Shown: one piece after another, positions 10,152-19,973 of the stretch | Position numbering within the stretch: the stretch's first letter is position 1 | Layout: each line of letters opens with the position of its first letter | Assembly: GCA_024196135.1 (NCBI GenBank) | Contig: JAMQCK010000513.1 | Span: 1-20,970, forward strand | Length of the DNA: 20,970 bases | Direction of reading: 5' to 3' | Origin: Pleurotus ostreatus/Saccharomyces cerevisiae fusant | Taxonomy: Eukaryota > Opisthokonta | Made by a program: the position numbers and the translations under genes | Notes under the pieces: generated by a model | Told to the model about the DNA's origin: nothing | What the model saw: only the letters and a program-made list of their open reading frames with translations | The model's database searches: none

Positions 10152-11977
10152 ATGCTCCTTCTGGTTGTCGACGAGGACATACTATACTATCTCACGGAAT
10201 TCTTATTGCACAAGGACGCGTTGTCCCTCTCCGCAACATGCTCACGACTGCGCCAATTATTGCGACCTTCTCTCTTCGCTACCTGTCCCTGGCCATGGAA
10301 CCTCAGACAAGCCATAAATGCGCCTCCCGAATCGGCCTGGGGCGATATACGGTACGTGTATGCCAAAAATGCGTATTCGAGTTGTCGCTCACATGGTCCA
10401 GCCATCTATACGTGCAAACTGACGAAGCCGACATGCAGAACTTTCTAGTGACGCACGATTTGAGTCGCATAGAGTCCCTGCACGTTCGCGCAACGAGGAT
10501 CACCTCGAGCCTTGCGCTCATCTTGCGCAGCACTCCGCGCATCCACACACTCGATCTCGCGTACCTGTACTTCAGGACATTTCCCAAGGACATAGCAGTC
10601 TCAATGAACTACCCACTGCAGCCCCTTCCTCGTTTTCCTCAGCTAGTGTCACGGCCCCGTGTCGTGCGCTATTGCTCACGCCTCGATCTTGTACACGAAG
10701 TAGCCACGGACGTGGATTGGATCGAGATGGCGCGCGCTACACGCTACCCTTTCGCGACATTGCTGCATGAGCTCGACATCTCGCAGGTTGAGCAGCTCGA
10801 AATCAGCGCGGAATCGCTAGCCCTGCCGTGCGCTGTGGCATATACATGGTCGTCGCTCCGAGTTCTCGTCATCACTGGGTTTTGGATATCCAACGATTCC
10901 GAGACACCGCTCGATGACGCTCGGTTGAAGACGCCGGCATCCATATTCGAGCATGTACACCTGGGAACTCTGATCAATGCGACGCCCAACCTCCGCATCT
11001 TGCGCATTCGCTGGCGGTACAATTTCCTTTCTGAACCGCGGCGGACGGTATGGCCTCCTAGCGATGTTTCGCATCTAAAAACCTTTGGCGGCGCATTGGA
11101 GGTATTCGAGCTCTATAACCCTTCTGCATTGGATGGTGTGTACACGCGACTGCCCCAAACGTTGCGTTCGCACTCTCTACTTACGCATCCGCACGGTACA
11201 CATGGGACCAACATGCTCAAGGAGTACGAGCTGCGCGAGGTCAACATCGCGAATCCATACATCGCGGTTCTCAGACCCCTGGATATCGAGCGCATCTTGA
11301 CCTTAACGGAGCTGCCCTGTCTACGCGATCTGAGGCTCTCATTCCGGGGATTGGAGGGCACTCGTCTCTTCGATTTCATTGCGGAGACCTTTCCCCTTCT
11401 TGAGATCTTGGAGTTGCATGCAGAAATCGGCCCGGGATGCATCTGGCAAACGCCTCAATTGGTATGCCTTTCATATGTTCCCCTTCGCGATAAGCTGACC
11501 TGGACCCGCTTCATCATAGACTGCGTGCGCCCGAGCTCTGTCCCCGCTTTCACGATTGCGCTCGCTGAGACTGAATACTTTTCGGCGGGTGCTATCGCAA
11601 GAGCAGTGGATGCAATGTCAAGAGCGCATGTACTTCCACGAAACCCTTGAGCAGAAAGCACGATTTGGCATCCTCCGCGCCGAAGTCGTCGCCGCCCTAT
11701 TTGGCGAAGAAGGCAGCGGCGATGCCAAACCTCGCTATTCCCGTTGGCCTCGACTGCAGGATGTATGGCTACCTCAGGCGTGCGGCGATATGAACTACCT
11801 ATGTAGGATTTGGCAAATCTTTGACGTGGAACGTGGTCGCGATGGGCGGCCAAACCTTCGAGAGAGCTCAAGGCCGCTCATTCCGTAAGCATTCTGATGT
11901 CCCTACGTGTGTAAAGGCGTTGATGCGAAGTATACAGAGTCCATGACACCGAGCCCGACGGAGCGTTGAGCATCTAG
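10152..11977 (+). CDS. F-box protein (paralog A)
   Basis: Exons 10152-10351, 10402-11461, 11520-11884 and 11938-11977 give 554 residues. A degenerate F-box at about 8-45 (DEDILYYLTEFLLHKDALSL, then CSRLRQLL) implies Skp1 binding and SCF substrate selection. The rest is Leu-rich with irregular LRR-like strands, such as SRIESLHVRATRI and LRILRIRW. All junctions match the paralog starting at 13955: intron 1 is phase 2 after WGDI, intron 2 phase 0 after CIWQTPQL, and the last intron phase 2 after a Pro codon. The unspliced frame also stops at 11888. I prefer the final 53-nt intron (GTAAGC donor, ATACAG acceptor) because paralog B has one in exactly the same place. The last residues would be VHDTEPDGALSI. 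The substrate is unknown. Confidence 0.85.
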
Positions 11978-12455
11978 ATGCATGGGAACGACGCACTGGT
12001 GGAGAGCGTCTATTTGACCTGACCCTCGAGCTGATATTGCTGTATGGACCTTCACCTTTCGTTACAGTCTGAACCCCGGGCTCTTGCACGTGTATGTATG
12101 TAGGCTCGAATGAGATGTATTTGTGCAATGACTGCGAATGACGCACGCAGACAATATTTAGTACTATGCAGAAGGTTTCTTCGCTGTTCCTATATTGACC
12201 CAATGAGTGCTGACAGCTATAGTACTGCCTGACCGCGGTCGTTAGGGATCAAACTCGGAAGTTGAACTTGTGCACGTGATCGTGCAACTTCTCTCGGCAA
12301 TACCCGCAGAATGCGGGACGTCAGGCGTCCGCAGCGCACTGCTTGCCCTCTCGAAGTTCTCAGGTAATTGCTACTCTCAAGGTTCTGTATGCCAACTTCT
12401 CTTGAAAAGTGCTGTTTTTCTTGGTACAAGAACACCATAGTCTCAGGCTGCAACT
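11978..12455. promoter_or_regulatory. Intergenic region upstream of the small F-box gene
   Basis: 478 bp with no gene. It contains an E-box CACGTG (12273-12278) inside nested inverted repeats, and TTCTTG-GTA-CAAGAA at 12418-12432, 24 bp before the next ATG. The first 80 bp in one frame read GGERLFDLTLEL, faintly similar to the orphan tail after paralog B. Confidence 0.45.
12259..12290. repeat. Nested inverted repeat around an E-box
   Basis: Outer arms AAGTTG (12259-12264) and CAACTT (12285-12290); inner arms TGCACG (12271-12276) and CGTGCA (12281-12286). The inner arm includes CACGTG, the site of bHLH regulators. Confidence 0.4.
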
Positions 12456-13576
12456 ATGCGTTCAGACGTCAACAAGACTGCCCCGACGTTTTCTGCGTTG
12501 CCGATGGACATGGTATATGAGGTACGTATGCCCTTCCCATGTCCTTCCGGATCCAGATAATCTCGTACGTGCTGAGCCAGCCACTCAGATTTTCTCGCAC
12601 CTCCACCCTTCCGACCTCTTCAATCTGAAGCGCACATCGAGTGCATTTCACGACGCGCTGGCGAGCAGGCGTGCGACTTCGGTGTGGCAAGCGTGTCTGG
12701 CGAACGTGCCAGACCTTCCGCCCGTGCCGTCCGAGTATGACTGCTTGGAGTACGCGGCGAGGGTGTTCGGGGACCAGTGTACGGTGCGTATGAGTCCTGA
12801 CTATCGAATGTGAGGCGTCATGATTTCCCGTGGCGTAAGGAGCATCGCTTGCGTTCGCGGGAACTCAAGGGTCCTCTGCGATTATTGAGAGAAAGTCGCC
12901 CGGGCGGGAAAGCTGCCCTCGCCCCTCGTCGTTGGTCATCATATACTGATGAATTGGACAGTTCTGCGGCTCGCCTGATTGGAGGATAGAAGCGTGGTCT
13001 CTCCTCGTGCGCGTATGCGAGGTATGCCTGCGAGACCCAGAGAAGTGAGCGCTGCGCCTTCCAATCCACCGCTTCTAACCGACATGGCCATAGGTTCACC
13101 AACGTTGATCACATGTTCGACACCCCGGGTGCGGATGTACTGGCGCTGCTGAAGTTTCCGAAGTTCGCTGACACGATCATGGTCTTGATTGACGAGTGTG
13201 AGTGGTGGGCTTGCTCCTTATCGAGTGAGGGAGCTCTGACCGTGCTTGATTGCGGTACTGACTGAGCTACGATCCTGGTAGCGTGTGTGTACGTCCTGAC
13301 CGAGGACCTAAGGAAGTATAACGCCGAGTTTGCCGCCGTAAAAGGGAAAGCTGAGGATTTGGAACGGTGGCTCGGCGAGCGGAAGACGTGGATGGAGAAG
13401 GCGGACGCGGTGAGTGGATAAGTCGACTGACAGGGCTTGTGTTTTGCTCACTCATCCCCCTCCAAACATGCGTGCTTTTGCTATCGCAGCTCGTGGACAA
13501 GTGCTTTGCGGCCCGCGCTGTAGTTGATGCCGAGGTAGATAGTAAGGAGAAAGAGGCGGCGAGCATGGCGGCGTAG
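12456..13576 (+). CDS. Short F-box protein with C4 motif and coiled coil
   Basis: Six exons, 12456-12521, 12589-12783, 12962-13044, 13094-13197, 13282-13409 and 13490-13576, give 220 residues. The F-box spans about residues 13-50 (ALPMDMVYE, then IFSHLHPSDLFNLKRTSSAF). Next comes a paired cysteine motif, C86-x2-C89 and C106-x2-C109 (QCTFCGSPD and RVCEVCLRD), likely to bind zinc. It is complete only after removal of a 178-nt intron that splits the first CxxC. The C-terminal third (RKYNAEFAAVKGKAEDLERW onward) is charged and probably coiled coil. Many agaricomycete F-box proteins carry this F-box plus CxxC/CxxC layout but are usually longer, so this may be a shortened member. Its F-box type differs from the two flanking paralogs. 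The role is inferred as an SCF adaptor. Confidence 0.75.
12784..12961 (+). other. 178-nt intron splitting the C4 motif
   Basis: Donor GTGCGT, branch TACTGAT, acceptor GGACAG, phase 0. It is long compared with its neighbours. Removing it brings the two halves of the first CxxC together, which supports the model. Confidence 0.65.
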
Positions 13577-13954
13577 CAGCATGACGGTTTGCTCTGAGCC
13601 TTCCTTGGATGTCACGTCGCTTCATTCGATCCTCATGATCCCTTCACAAACCCTTATTCGCATATACGCATGAAGCACTTCCACTGTCTATCAAGAACGA
13701 GGCATATGTGATACTTGACAATGAACAATAGGATGTCGAGCGTAGATTTTCAAACTGGTGATGGATGTACATATCTGCTAAATTTCCCGTCGTCGAAAGC
13801 GCTGTTTATCTCCGAATTTTGAAGGGCGCCAATGAGAAGGGAGATGAATAAGTGCTTTGTGGCGACCGATGGTTGTTGGATGGTTGGACATCACGCGCAT
13901 CTCGGCGGATGCCGAAGCGTACTTGCTTCCGACCGCCATCATCTATTATACACC
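13577..13954. other. Intergenic spacer, small F-box gene to paralog B
   Basis: 378 bp, more AT-rich than the genes. No coding or RNA feature was recognised. It must contain the 3' end of one gene and the promoter of the next; ATTATACACC lies directly before the ATG at 13955. Confidence 0.5.
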
Positions 13955-15884
13955 ATGGCCTCAATTCTGCGCGCTGGACTCGATATCCATGAGATAATTG
14001 CGCAGAATCTCTCCCCCGCCGACCTCGTTGCGGTATCGTCGACTTGCGCAGCGTTGAGGGACATATATCGCCCTTTGGCCTTCGCCACATTACGGTGGAG
14101 GGGCATGATATGGTCGCCTCCGGAGTCCCTGTGGGGTTTGATCAAGTACGTCCAGGGTCTATCGTGATGTCTATCAAGCTTAACCCAGCGACTCGTCGCG
14201 TTCTCAAACATCAGGCACCTTCATGTGGACCTCAACACGGACGGTTCATTTATCTCGTATGGTTATTCTCGCCACCTAAGCGCTCTGGAGTCCTTGCATG
14301 TCGTCAGCGCGACTGTGTCGCACCAACTTGTCAGACTTCTGGATGCTGCGCCGCATATTCGCGAACTGGATCTGGCGCGGCTGTCCTGGGGGACCAACCG
14401 CGTCGACGACGCGCCCATGCCCGCGTTCCCGCCGGTCCCCTGCCGGCCGCGCGTTGTAAGATTCTGCTCGCGCCTCAGCGATGTGTATCTTGCATACGCG
14501 TCCCAGGCGCACGCGAGCAGGATGCGCGCATGGCGCGTCCCGCTGGCGACGCTTCTAAACGAGATCGGCGTCGGCCAGGTGGAGGCGCTGGAGGTGGGCC
14601 TCGAGGCGTTGAGCCTGCCCATTGCCGTGGCCTATACATGGGCGTCTCTCCGGGACCTGGTTCTAACGGGATTCTGGGTGCATCCTGGGAACGATCGCAA
14701 CCGTGCGCTGGACGATCCGAGGATGGGCATTCCGACTGAGATGTACGGGCGAGTGCACCTGGGGAGTCTGCTCGTGGCGTGCCCACGGCTGGCGGTACTG
14801 CGCGTGCGCTGGCGGCGCGCGGGTTGGACGACGGACTCGCGGTGCGTCGTATGGCCGGCGGACGAGCCCCTTCCTCCCTCTGGCACGGCGCTGCCCGCGC
14901 TCGATATCTTCGAGCTGTTCAATCCGACTGTAGGCGACGGGATATTGCGCCAGTTGCCTTCTTTTCTTCGATCCCTTTCTTTGCTCACGTATCCGCACAC
15001 GACGGAGACAGAGGACCCGAAGCACTATACGAAGGGGCAGGAGGTCGGCGATGAAATCAGGGGTGCTGGACTGACGGCGGCAGAGCTTTTGGACTTGTTC
15101 TCGGCCGCACCTATGCCGAGGTTGCGCGAGCTGCGCATCTCGATTTACGGCCGTGTGGATGGGGCATTTTTCCATCGAATAACGACGGCGTTTCCGTGTC
15201 TTGAGGTGCTGGAGTTCCATATGGAGGTTAGCCCTGGGTATCTTTGGACAAAGAGGGACTTGGTGAGTGGAGTCTTCTTTCGTGGGGTCTTGGTATGCAG
15301 CAGTACTCACCGGCGTGTACAACTCGCGCATCGGCGTGGTTCGCGCACTGGTTTTTCATGCTTCATACATGATTGCCGGCTGATTGTTCCTTCAGCGCAA
15401 TTGTACCGACGCGCTCGCCCCATTAGCCAACTTGCGCATTCTACGAGCGAATGCGTTTGTCAAAATATTTGACGATCTCGATGGGGCGACCCAGGTAACA
15501 CATGGAAAGGCTCGGGAGCGACCTGGCGCCGTTAGGCGTTCGGAAGTTGTCGCAACTTTTTTCGATGATGATCCAGGTGTGTTGCTCGGCAGGTCTTGAC
15601 GTTTCCGATGAACAACAGCATCACAGGCGCAGCAAGTCCAGGCCAAGCACGATTTCCCGCTCTGGTGGAGGTGTGGCTTCCCAATTCTCTCCCTGTGTAC
15701 GGTACGCAGAGCCCATTGGCAAGGAGGGTATGGGCGCCGTATAAGGTGCAGCGTAATCCTGAGGGACGGGCGGATATCCAACTCGAGGAATACTTACGGC
15801 GACCGTGAGTGGCTTGTACACATCGTACCCCCGATCTACACGACTGATTCATGCAACAGAAGAATGCTGCACGAAGATGTGTAG
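13955..15884 (+). CDS. F-box protein (paralog B)
   Basis: Exons 13955-14145, 14215-15262, 15396-15576, 15627-15804 and 15860-15884 give 540 residues. The F-box at about 8-45 (IHEIIAQNLSPADLVAV, then CAALRDIYRPLAFATL) is followed by PPESLWGLIK and an irregular Leu-rich body. Body segments align with paralog A: LPIAVAYTWASLRDLVLTGF against LPCAVAYTWSSLRVLVITGF, then VHLGSLL against VHLGTLI. Compared with A it has one extra phase-1 intron (15577-15626). With the nearest acceptor (15859) the last intron leads to a short ending RMLHEDV. With an acceptor at 15899 the frame instead enters a further well-formed coding stretch (next entry), giving 634 residues. Which form is made is unresolved. The ATG context ACACCATGG is good. 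Role inferred as an SCF substrate receptor. Confidence 0.82.
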
Positions 15885-15899
15885 TTTGCGGTAGTGTAG

Positions 15900-16263
15900 A
15901 TGTGTCGGACCTGAGGGCAAGAACTACCTCCTGCGTCTCACCTTCGAGGGCAAGGAGAGTAGCGAACCACAAGTCATCGACGTTGCGCCTGTTCATCTGG
16001 CACTCACCCACCGGAATGCTTACCGAAGGTCGGACGGCAAGAAGGGTCTGGCCATCTATGCGCTCGATCAGCTTCCCAACGCAAGGCAGACCGAAGCGTA
16101 CATTGGCATGGTGCGTCATTCTCACTGTATCTCGCGGCGGCCCGGCGCTCACCTCGGCGACTTGCAGAACTGGCTCCAGTATGTTTGGCACCTTTACAGG
16201 GAGGAGATGCGGGATGGGCCCGAGGTCTACATGGTGCCGACCATCAAGTCTGCGGCTGCTTGA
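15900..16263 (+). CDS. Orphan C-terminal exons downstream of F-box paralog B
   Basis: Two exons, 15900-16110 and 16168-16263, are joined by a canonical 57-nt intron (donor GTGCGT, acceptor TTGCAG, phase 0) and end in TGA. The product, about 102 residues, reads GKNYLLRLTFEGKE, then VIDVAPVHLALTHRNAYRR, then WLQYVWHLYREEM. Codons end mostly in G or C, as expected for real coding sequence here. There is no start codon in this frame, so it needs an upstream exon. The donor of paralog B exon 4 (after 15804) is in the right phase if the acceptor at 15899 is used (95-nt intron). It could therefore be the true C-terminus of paralog B, an alternative isoform, or a tail cut off by a recent mutation. 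I do not recognise the domain. Confidence 0.5.
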
Positions 16264-16664
16264 GTGCTGCGTCCCCGCGCGCGCACGCCGTCGGCGCCAT
16301 CGTCTGAAGGTGTATATGGCATGGCGAGAGTGCGCAGGGCGTGGGACGAGTCGCAGGCCCCCTATTCGTGCGGTTTTGCACGTCAGGGCGAGGTCGCAGC
16401 GCGCGCAGACTCCTCGTTCTCCCCGATCCCTTTCTTTCGTCGACTTGTTTTCTTTCCCTCTTCTCGTCTTCGTCGCCTCTTCAAGGCTCGCCTTGCGCCG
16501 ACCCTTTTGGATGGGCGTGTCTGTTCTCATGTATGTTTGCCAAAGTGGGTGCGATGCTCGAGCGTCGCCGGTGCGGTGCTTTCCCTACACGTGCGGTACT
16601 TTCCCTGTACGAAGTGCTACCCAGCGCGCTGTTCGTTTCATCAACGATATGCCGATCTCGATGG

Positions 16665-16682
16665 ACTACTACTACTACTACT
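16665..16682. repeat. (ACT)6 microsatellite
   Basis: Six perfect ACT units. Confidence 0.85.
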
Positions 16683-16828
16683 TTGCTTGTATGTGAATTG
16701 GAGAAAATCGTAGGCTTGTCATTCCTTGCGTTCGTCATGCGTCCCCTGGCGTTTGGCGCGCCTCGAATCTCCTTCGTTCGCGCGCCATGATCTGCATCGG
16801 CCTGCTTCGCCTTCCTCCACCTTCCTCG

Positions 16829-16907
16829 CCTTCTGCTGCCTAGCTCCTCCTTCCTCACCTTCTGCTGCCTAGCTCCTCCTTCCTCACCTTCTGCTCCCTA
16901 CCTTCTG
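16829..16907. repeat. 29-nt pyrimidine-rich tandem repeat
   Basis: Two identical 29-nt units at 16829-16857 and 16858-16886, beginning CCTTCTGCTGCCTAGCTCC, then a partial diverged third. Related shorter CCTTCCTC units precede it. Confidence 0.8.
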
Positions 16908-16988
16908 ACCCGCCTAATCCACCACCTCCCTTCCCTACGCGCCGCCTCCTTCACCCCCCGTTTTGCGAAGCTACGGAGGGGGGCGTTT

Positions 16989-17124
16989 GTGCCGCGGTCG
17001 TTCCAAGGGGTGTAGCCTGGTGCGTTTGTTCAAGGGGGCTATCGTGCTCCAGTCGTCTCGAGGAGGTATCGTGTCGCAGTCGACTCAGGAGGGTTAGCCT
17101 AGTGCGGTCGTCCCAAGAGGGTGA
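16989..17124. repeat. Degenerate 27-34-nt repeat, about five copies
   Basis: Units loosely follow GTGC-x-GTCGT-x-CAAG-GGGT-TAGCCT, with variants such as AGTCGTCTCGAGGAGGTATC and AGTCGACTCAGGAGGGTTAG. It lies about 210 bp upstream of the next start codon. Confidence 0.5.
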
Positions 17125-17334
17125 GCGTGCTTGAGGCGGTGCTCGTGCTGCGAGCTATTCGACAAGCAACGAGGGCGGGATGGGAGTGTGCGGAATTGGG
17201 ATGTGATCGTAGTCGCGTCCATCGCCGATCATCAACGCCACAAAACCCGCCCACCGGCCCGATCCCCGAACCCACCACCACATCTCTCAAGCAGCCACCA
17301 CGACTGGACACTCTCACAACCATTCCGACCCACG

Positions 17335-19614
17335 ATGATTGGACCCGAGCTGCCCCCGCACCTCCAGCGGCCCAAGAAGGACGAGGAAGAGGAGGCGAGC
17401 GATGACGAGGACGCGTTCTTGCCTGAGCTGCCGCCCGATCTCAAGGGGGGTGCCAAGGGTGCCTCTTCTACGCCTAGTCCGTCGCCGTCCGGCCCGTCGG
17501 CGTCGGCGTCAGGCCCGTCTACTTCGAAGCCAGCGTCCTCCGCTAAGCCTGCCGCATCTATGCGCCCTCCACCCGCGCCCGCGCTCTACGACGATGACGA
17601 TTCGGACGATGATGTCGGCCCGAAGCCGCTGGGCGCCCCAGCCGTAGGTCACGACGAGAACGAGGGCATTCGCCGCTTCTTGGAGGTCGAGCAGAGGAGG
17701 AGGGAGGAGGCGGAGGTGAGTGCATGCTTCCCAGTCTGCAGAGACGCGGGCATCTATCTCTGTCGCGCGCGTCTATCTCTGTGTCGCGCGCGTCTGTCCC
17801 GGCGTCGCGTGCGCCCGGTCTATCGCTCGTATAGCGTACTTACTCGGTTCACAGAACGCCTCCAAGCCCAAGACCCTCCAGCGCGAGTCCTGGATGCTGG
17901 TTCCGCCCTCGGCTAGCGAGTTGCTCTCCAGTGCGTCCCCCTCTCCTCCTTATCCCCTTCCTCACCGTTCTCTCCCTCCTCCATTCACCTCGCATTCCCC
18001 CCCCCACCCATCATATCGTCTTCCTCCCTTGTCCTCTCCTCCCCTCTTCTCACCCCTCCCTTCGCCCCCTTCCATTCTCCTCCACTTCATGCCCTGCCCC
18101 TCCCCCTCGTCCCTCACCCCCTATCCCTCTCCCCTTCGTCCCTTCACCACTGACCTTTCTCACAACATACTCACTATATTCTAATTACTGAAACGCTATA
18201 ACCAGACATCGACCCCACCAAGAAGCGCACCTTCTCGACCTCGACGCTCGCCCCCGCGTCGTCCAGGAAGAAGAACGAGCCGAATCTGTGGACGGAGACG
18301 CCGCAGGAGAGACTTCAACGACTGAAGGACGAGGTGGAGGGGCGGAGGAAGCGGGCGGTTAATCCGGTGGCGGGGGATGAGGAGGAGGGAGATGAAGCAA
18401 GTAAGGAAAGGACGAAACGACGCAAAGTCGAAGAGGAGTATCAGAGGGGGGTGGGGGAGGGGGTGGAGGAGTATACGGTGCGTCGTCCTGGATGGTTTTG
18501 TATGGGGATCGCGCGGGTTGTTCTACGTTCCCTTTGGGCTTTTCTTCTTTGTTGCCTGTGGGCTTTCCTTCTTTGTTCCCTGTGGGCTTCCCTGCCCCGT
18601 TCCCTGTGGGCTTCATCGCTTTTCGCTTTTTGCCCCCCTCCCCCCTCGTTCGGTCGTCCGCTCCCCCTCCTCTCCCTTCGCTCTCCCTTTTCGCCCCCTC
18701 GTTCGGTCGTCCCCTTCCCACGTTCGGTCGTCTGCTTCCCCCCCCTCCTCCCATCCTTACCTCCACCCCTCCCGTTCCTTATCTTCGCTCCACCCTCTTC
18801 CACCCCCCCCCTTTGCCTTCCCTTTTCGCCCCTTCGCCTTCCCCCCTCCTACGACGCCCTCCTTATTTTCCCCGTCATCCTCCCCTCCCCCTTTCCCTCT
18901 GCCTTCTTCCCTCCTCTCCTCACCCACGCCCCTTTGCCTTCCCTTTTCACCCCTTCGCCTCCCCCTCGTCCCTTCGCCTTCCCCTCCGCCCCTTCGGCCC
19001 CCCTCTCGCCTCCCTTCGCCTTCCATTACCCTCCCTCCCTCTTCGTGTATCCCCTCCCCCCTTCCCCTCCTACCACCTTACTACCCAAACACTGACCTCT
19101 CTTCTCGCGAACCACTAACCCCTTTCCTCGCGAACCCCACTAACCCCTCCTCTACTATCACCATATACTAACCTGCCCTCCCCCCATAGCGCAAAATCCG
19201 CGGCCCGTCCCTCACGGAGGCGCACCTCGAGCGCGAGCGGCAGAAGGCGGCCAACAAACCCAAACGCGACTCGTCAGGTAAGACTATATTCACTATCTAT
19301 GCTTCTTTAGGGCCTGGCAACTGGACGCGCTTCACTGCCTGGCAACTGGACGCCCTTCACTGCCTGGCAACTGGACACGCTTCACTGCCTGTCAACTCAA
19401 TGTGCTTCACTGCCTGTCAACTCAATGTGCTTCACTGCCTGGCGATTCGATGCTCACTATAGTTATAGAACCGGACCCCATCTGGGACCGCGAGCGCGAC
19501 CTCGGCGTCGGGGGGCGCATCTTCAGCGACGGGGAAAGAAGAAAAGCGTTGAATGATGCGAGGAGCGGGCTGGGGGAGAGGTTTGGGAGTGGGGGTGGGG
19601 GGAGGTTTGTGTAG
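17335..19614 (+). CDS. GPALPP1: GPALPP motif / DUF3752 family protein
   Basis: Five exons, 17335-17715, 17855-17930, 18206-18477, 19190-19277 and 19469-19614, give 320 residues. The protein starts MIGPELPPHLQRPKK, the GPALPP-type motif, repeats LPELPPDL near residue 32 and VGPKPLG near 93, and carries acidic and Ser/Pro-rich linkers. The C-terminal DUF3752 region is clear across all splice junctions: ESWMLVPPSASELLSNIDP, then LWTETPQERLQRLKDEV, then RGPSLTEAHLERERQK, then DPIWDRERDLGVGGR and the glycine-rich end. The family is nuclear and poorly understood; a link to RNA processing is only suggested by composition. All introns are unusually large (139, 275, 712 and 191 nt) and filled with pyrimidine tracts and repeats, but their ends are canonical. 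Confidence 0.9.
17716..17854 (+). other. 139-nt intron with a short internal repeat
   Basis: Donor GTGAGT, acceptor TTCACAG. It includes two diverged copies of TCTATCTCTGTGTCGCGCGCG near 17752-17793, which bring alternating CG runs. Confidence 0.75.
17931..18205 (+). other. 275-nt pyrimidine-rich intron
   Basis: Donor GTGCGT, acceptor ACCAG. About 200 nt of the interior is almost purely C and T on the sense strand. Confidence 0.8.
18478..19189 (+). other. 712-nt repeat-filled intron
   Basis: Donor GTGCGT, branch ATACTAAC, acceptor CCCATAG, phase 0. It is the longest intron in the window, by a factor of ten or more over the typical 50 nt. The interior is C/T-rich with several repeat families: the 24-nt repeat at 18528, CGTTCGGTCGTC boxes near 18648, 18700 and 18721, and repeated CCCTTCGCCTTCCCC blocks. 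Scarcity of purines leaves all three sense frames open over long stretches, which are not genes. Confidence 0.85.
18528..18623 (+). repeat. 24-nt minisatellite, four copies
   Basis: Units at 18528, 18552, 18576 and 18600, consensus TTCCCTGTGGGCTTTCCTTC plus TTTG, located inside the 712-nt intron. Confidence 0.85.
19278..19468 (+). other. 191-nt intron built mostly from a minisatellite
   Basis: Donor GTAAGA, acceptor TTATAG, phase 1. Roughly three quarters of it is the 25-nt repeat at 19312-19458. Confidence 0.8.
19312..19458 (+). repeat. 25-nt minisatellite, five full copies plus a partial
   Basis: Units start at 19312, 19337, 19362, 19387, 19412 and (22-nt diverged) 19437. Consensus begins GCCTGGCAACTGGACGCGCT and ends TCACT. 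Copies 4 and 5 are identical to each other and share a CTCAATGTG variant. Confidence 0.9.
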
Positions 19615-19973
19615 GGGTTTTTTGGGCGACTATCGAACCTCTCTCGTTCGACTGGACTACACACCTCGAATCGTTAACGCGATTCACATGATGAAGCCAC
19701 AGATCTGTATGAGCGTATCATACGATCGACAACGGGATGCGAGTATAGACTGCTGTAGGCATCGAATACTGACTGTGTAGGCATCGGATATTGACTGTCG
19801 GGGGCATGCCCTTCTACGCTCAAGGTACATCTGTGTCTAGCCCTCCCTCTGCTTGTCGCTCCCCTGGACTCTCTCCCGCTTTTCCACATCGCCCTTGCCG
19901 CTCCCTTGAGCCATCCCCCCGTGCCCCGCTCCCGCTCCCTGCCCCTCGAGCCCCCTGCCCTTTCCCCCTTCCT
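19615..19973. other. Convergent 3' intergenic region
   Basis: 359 bp between the stop codons of the GPALPP gene and the Cys-rich gene. It holds a 22-nt duplication at 19754-19797 and a C/T-rich tract at about 19840-19970. No coding sequence was recognised. Confidence 0.5.
19754..19797. repeat. 22-nt tandem duplication
   Basis: Copies at 19754-19775 and 19776-19797, differing at two positions, beginning TGTAGGCATCG. Confidence 0.8.

Larger units (their letters stand above)
16264..17334. other. Intergenic region with repeats upstream of the GPALPP gene
   Basis: 1.07 kb without a convincing gene. It contains an (ACT)6 run at 16665-16682, a pyrimidine-rich 29-nt tandem repeat at 16829-16907, and a GT-rich degenerate repeat at 16989-17124. 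The last 200 bp form the leader and promoter of the gene starting at 17335. Confidence 0.5.

Noticed and set aside
15502..15744. Alternative frame reading VRYAEPIGKEGMGAV
   Set aside because: It looks protein-like for a few residues only, and conflicts with the frame of paralog B exon 4, which aligns to paralog A.
15532..16530. Minus-strand open frame of 332 codons
   Set aside because: Antisense shadow of paralog B and the orphan exons. The plus-strand models explain the region with conserved splice sites and paralog similarity; the antisense product has no recognisable domain.
18334..19171. Three overlapping plus-strand open frames of 208-264 codons
   Set aside because: They lie in the pyrimidine-rich 712-nt intron (and the exon before it). 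With few purines, stop codons are rare in all sense frames, and the translations are only Pro/Ser/Leu/Phe runs.
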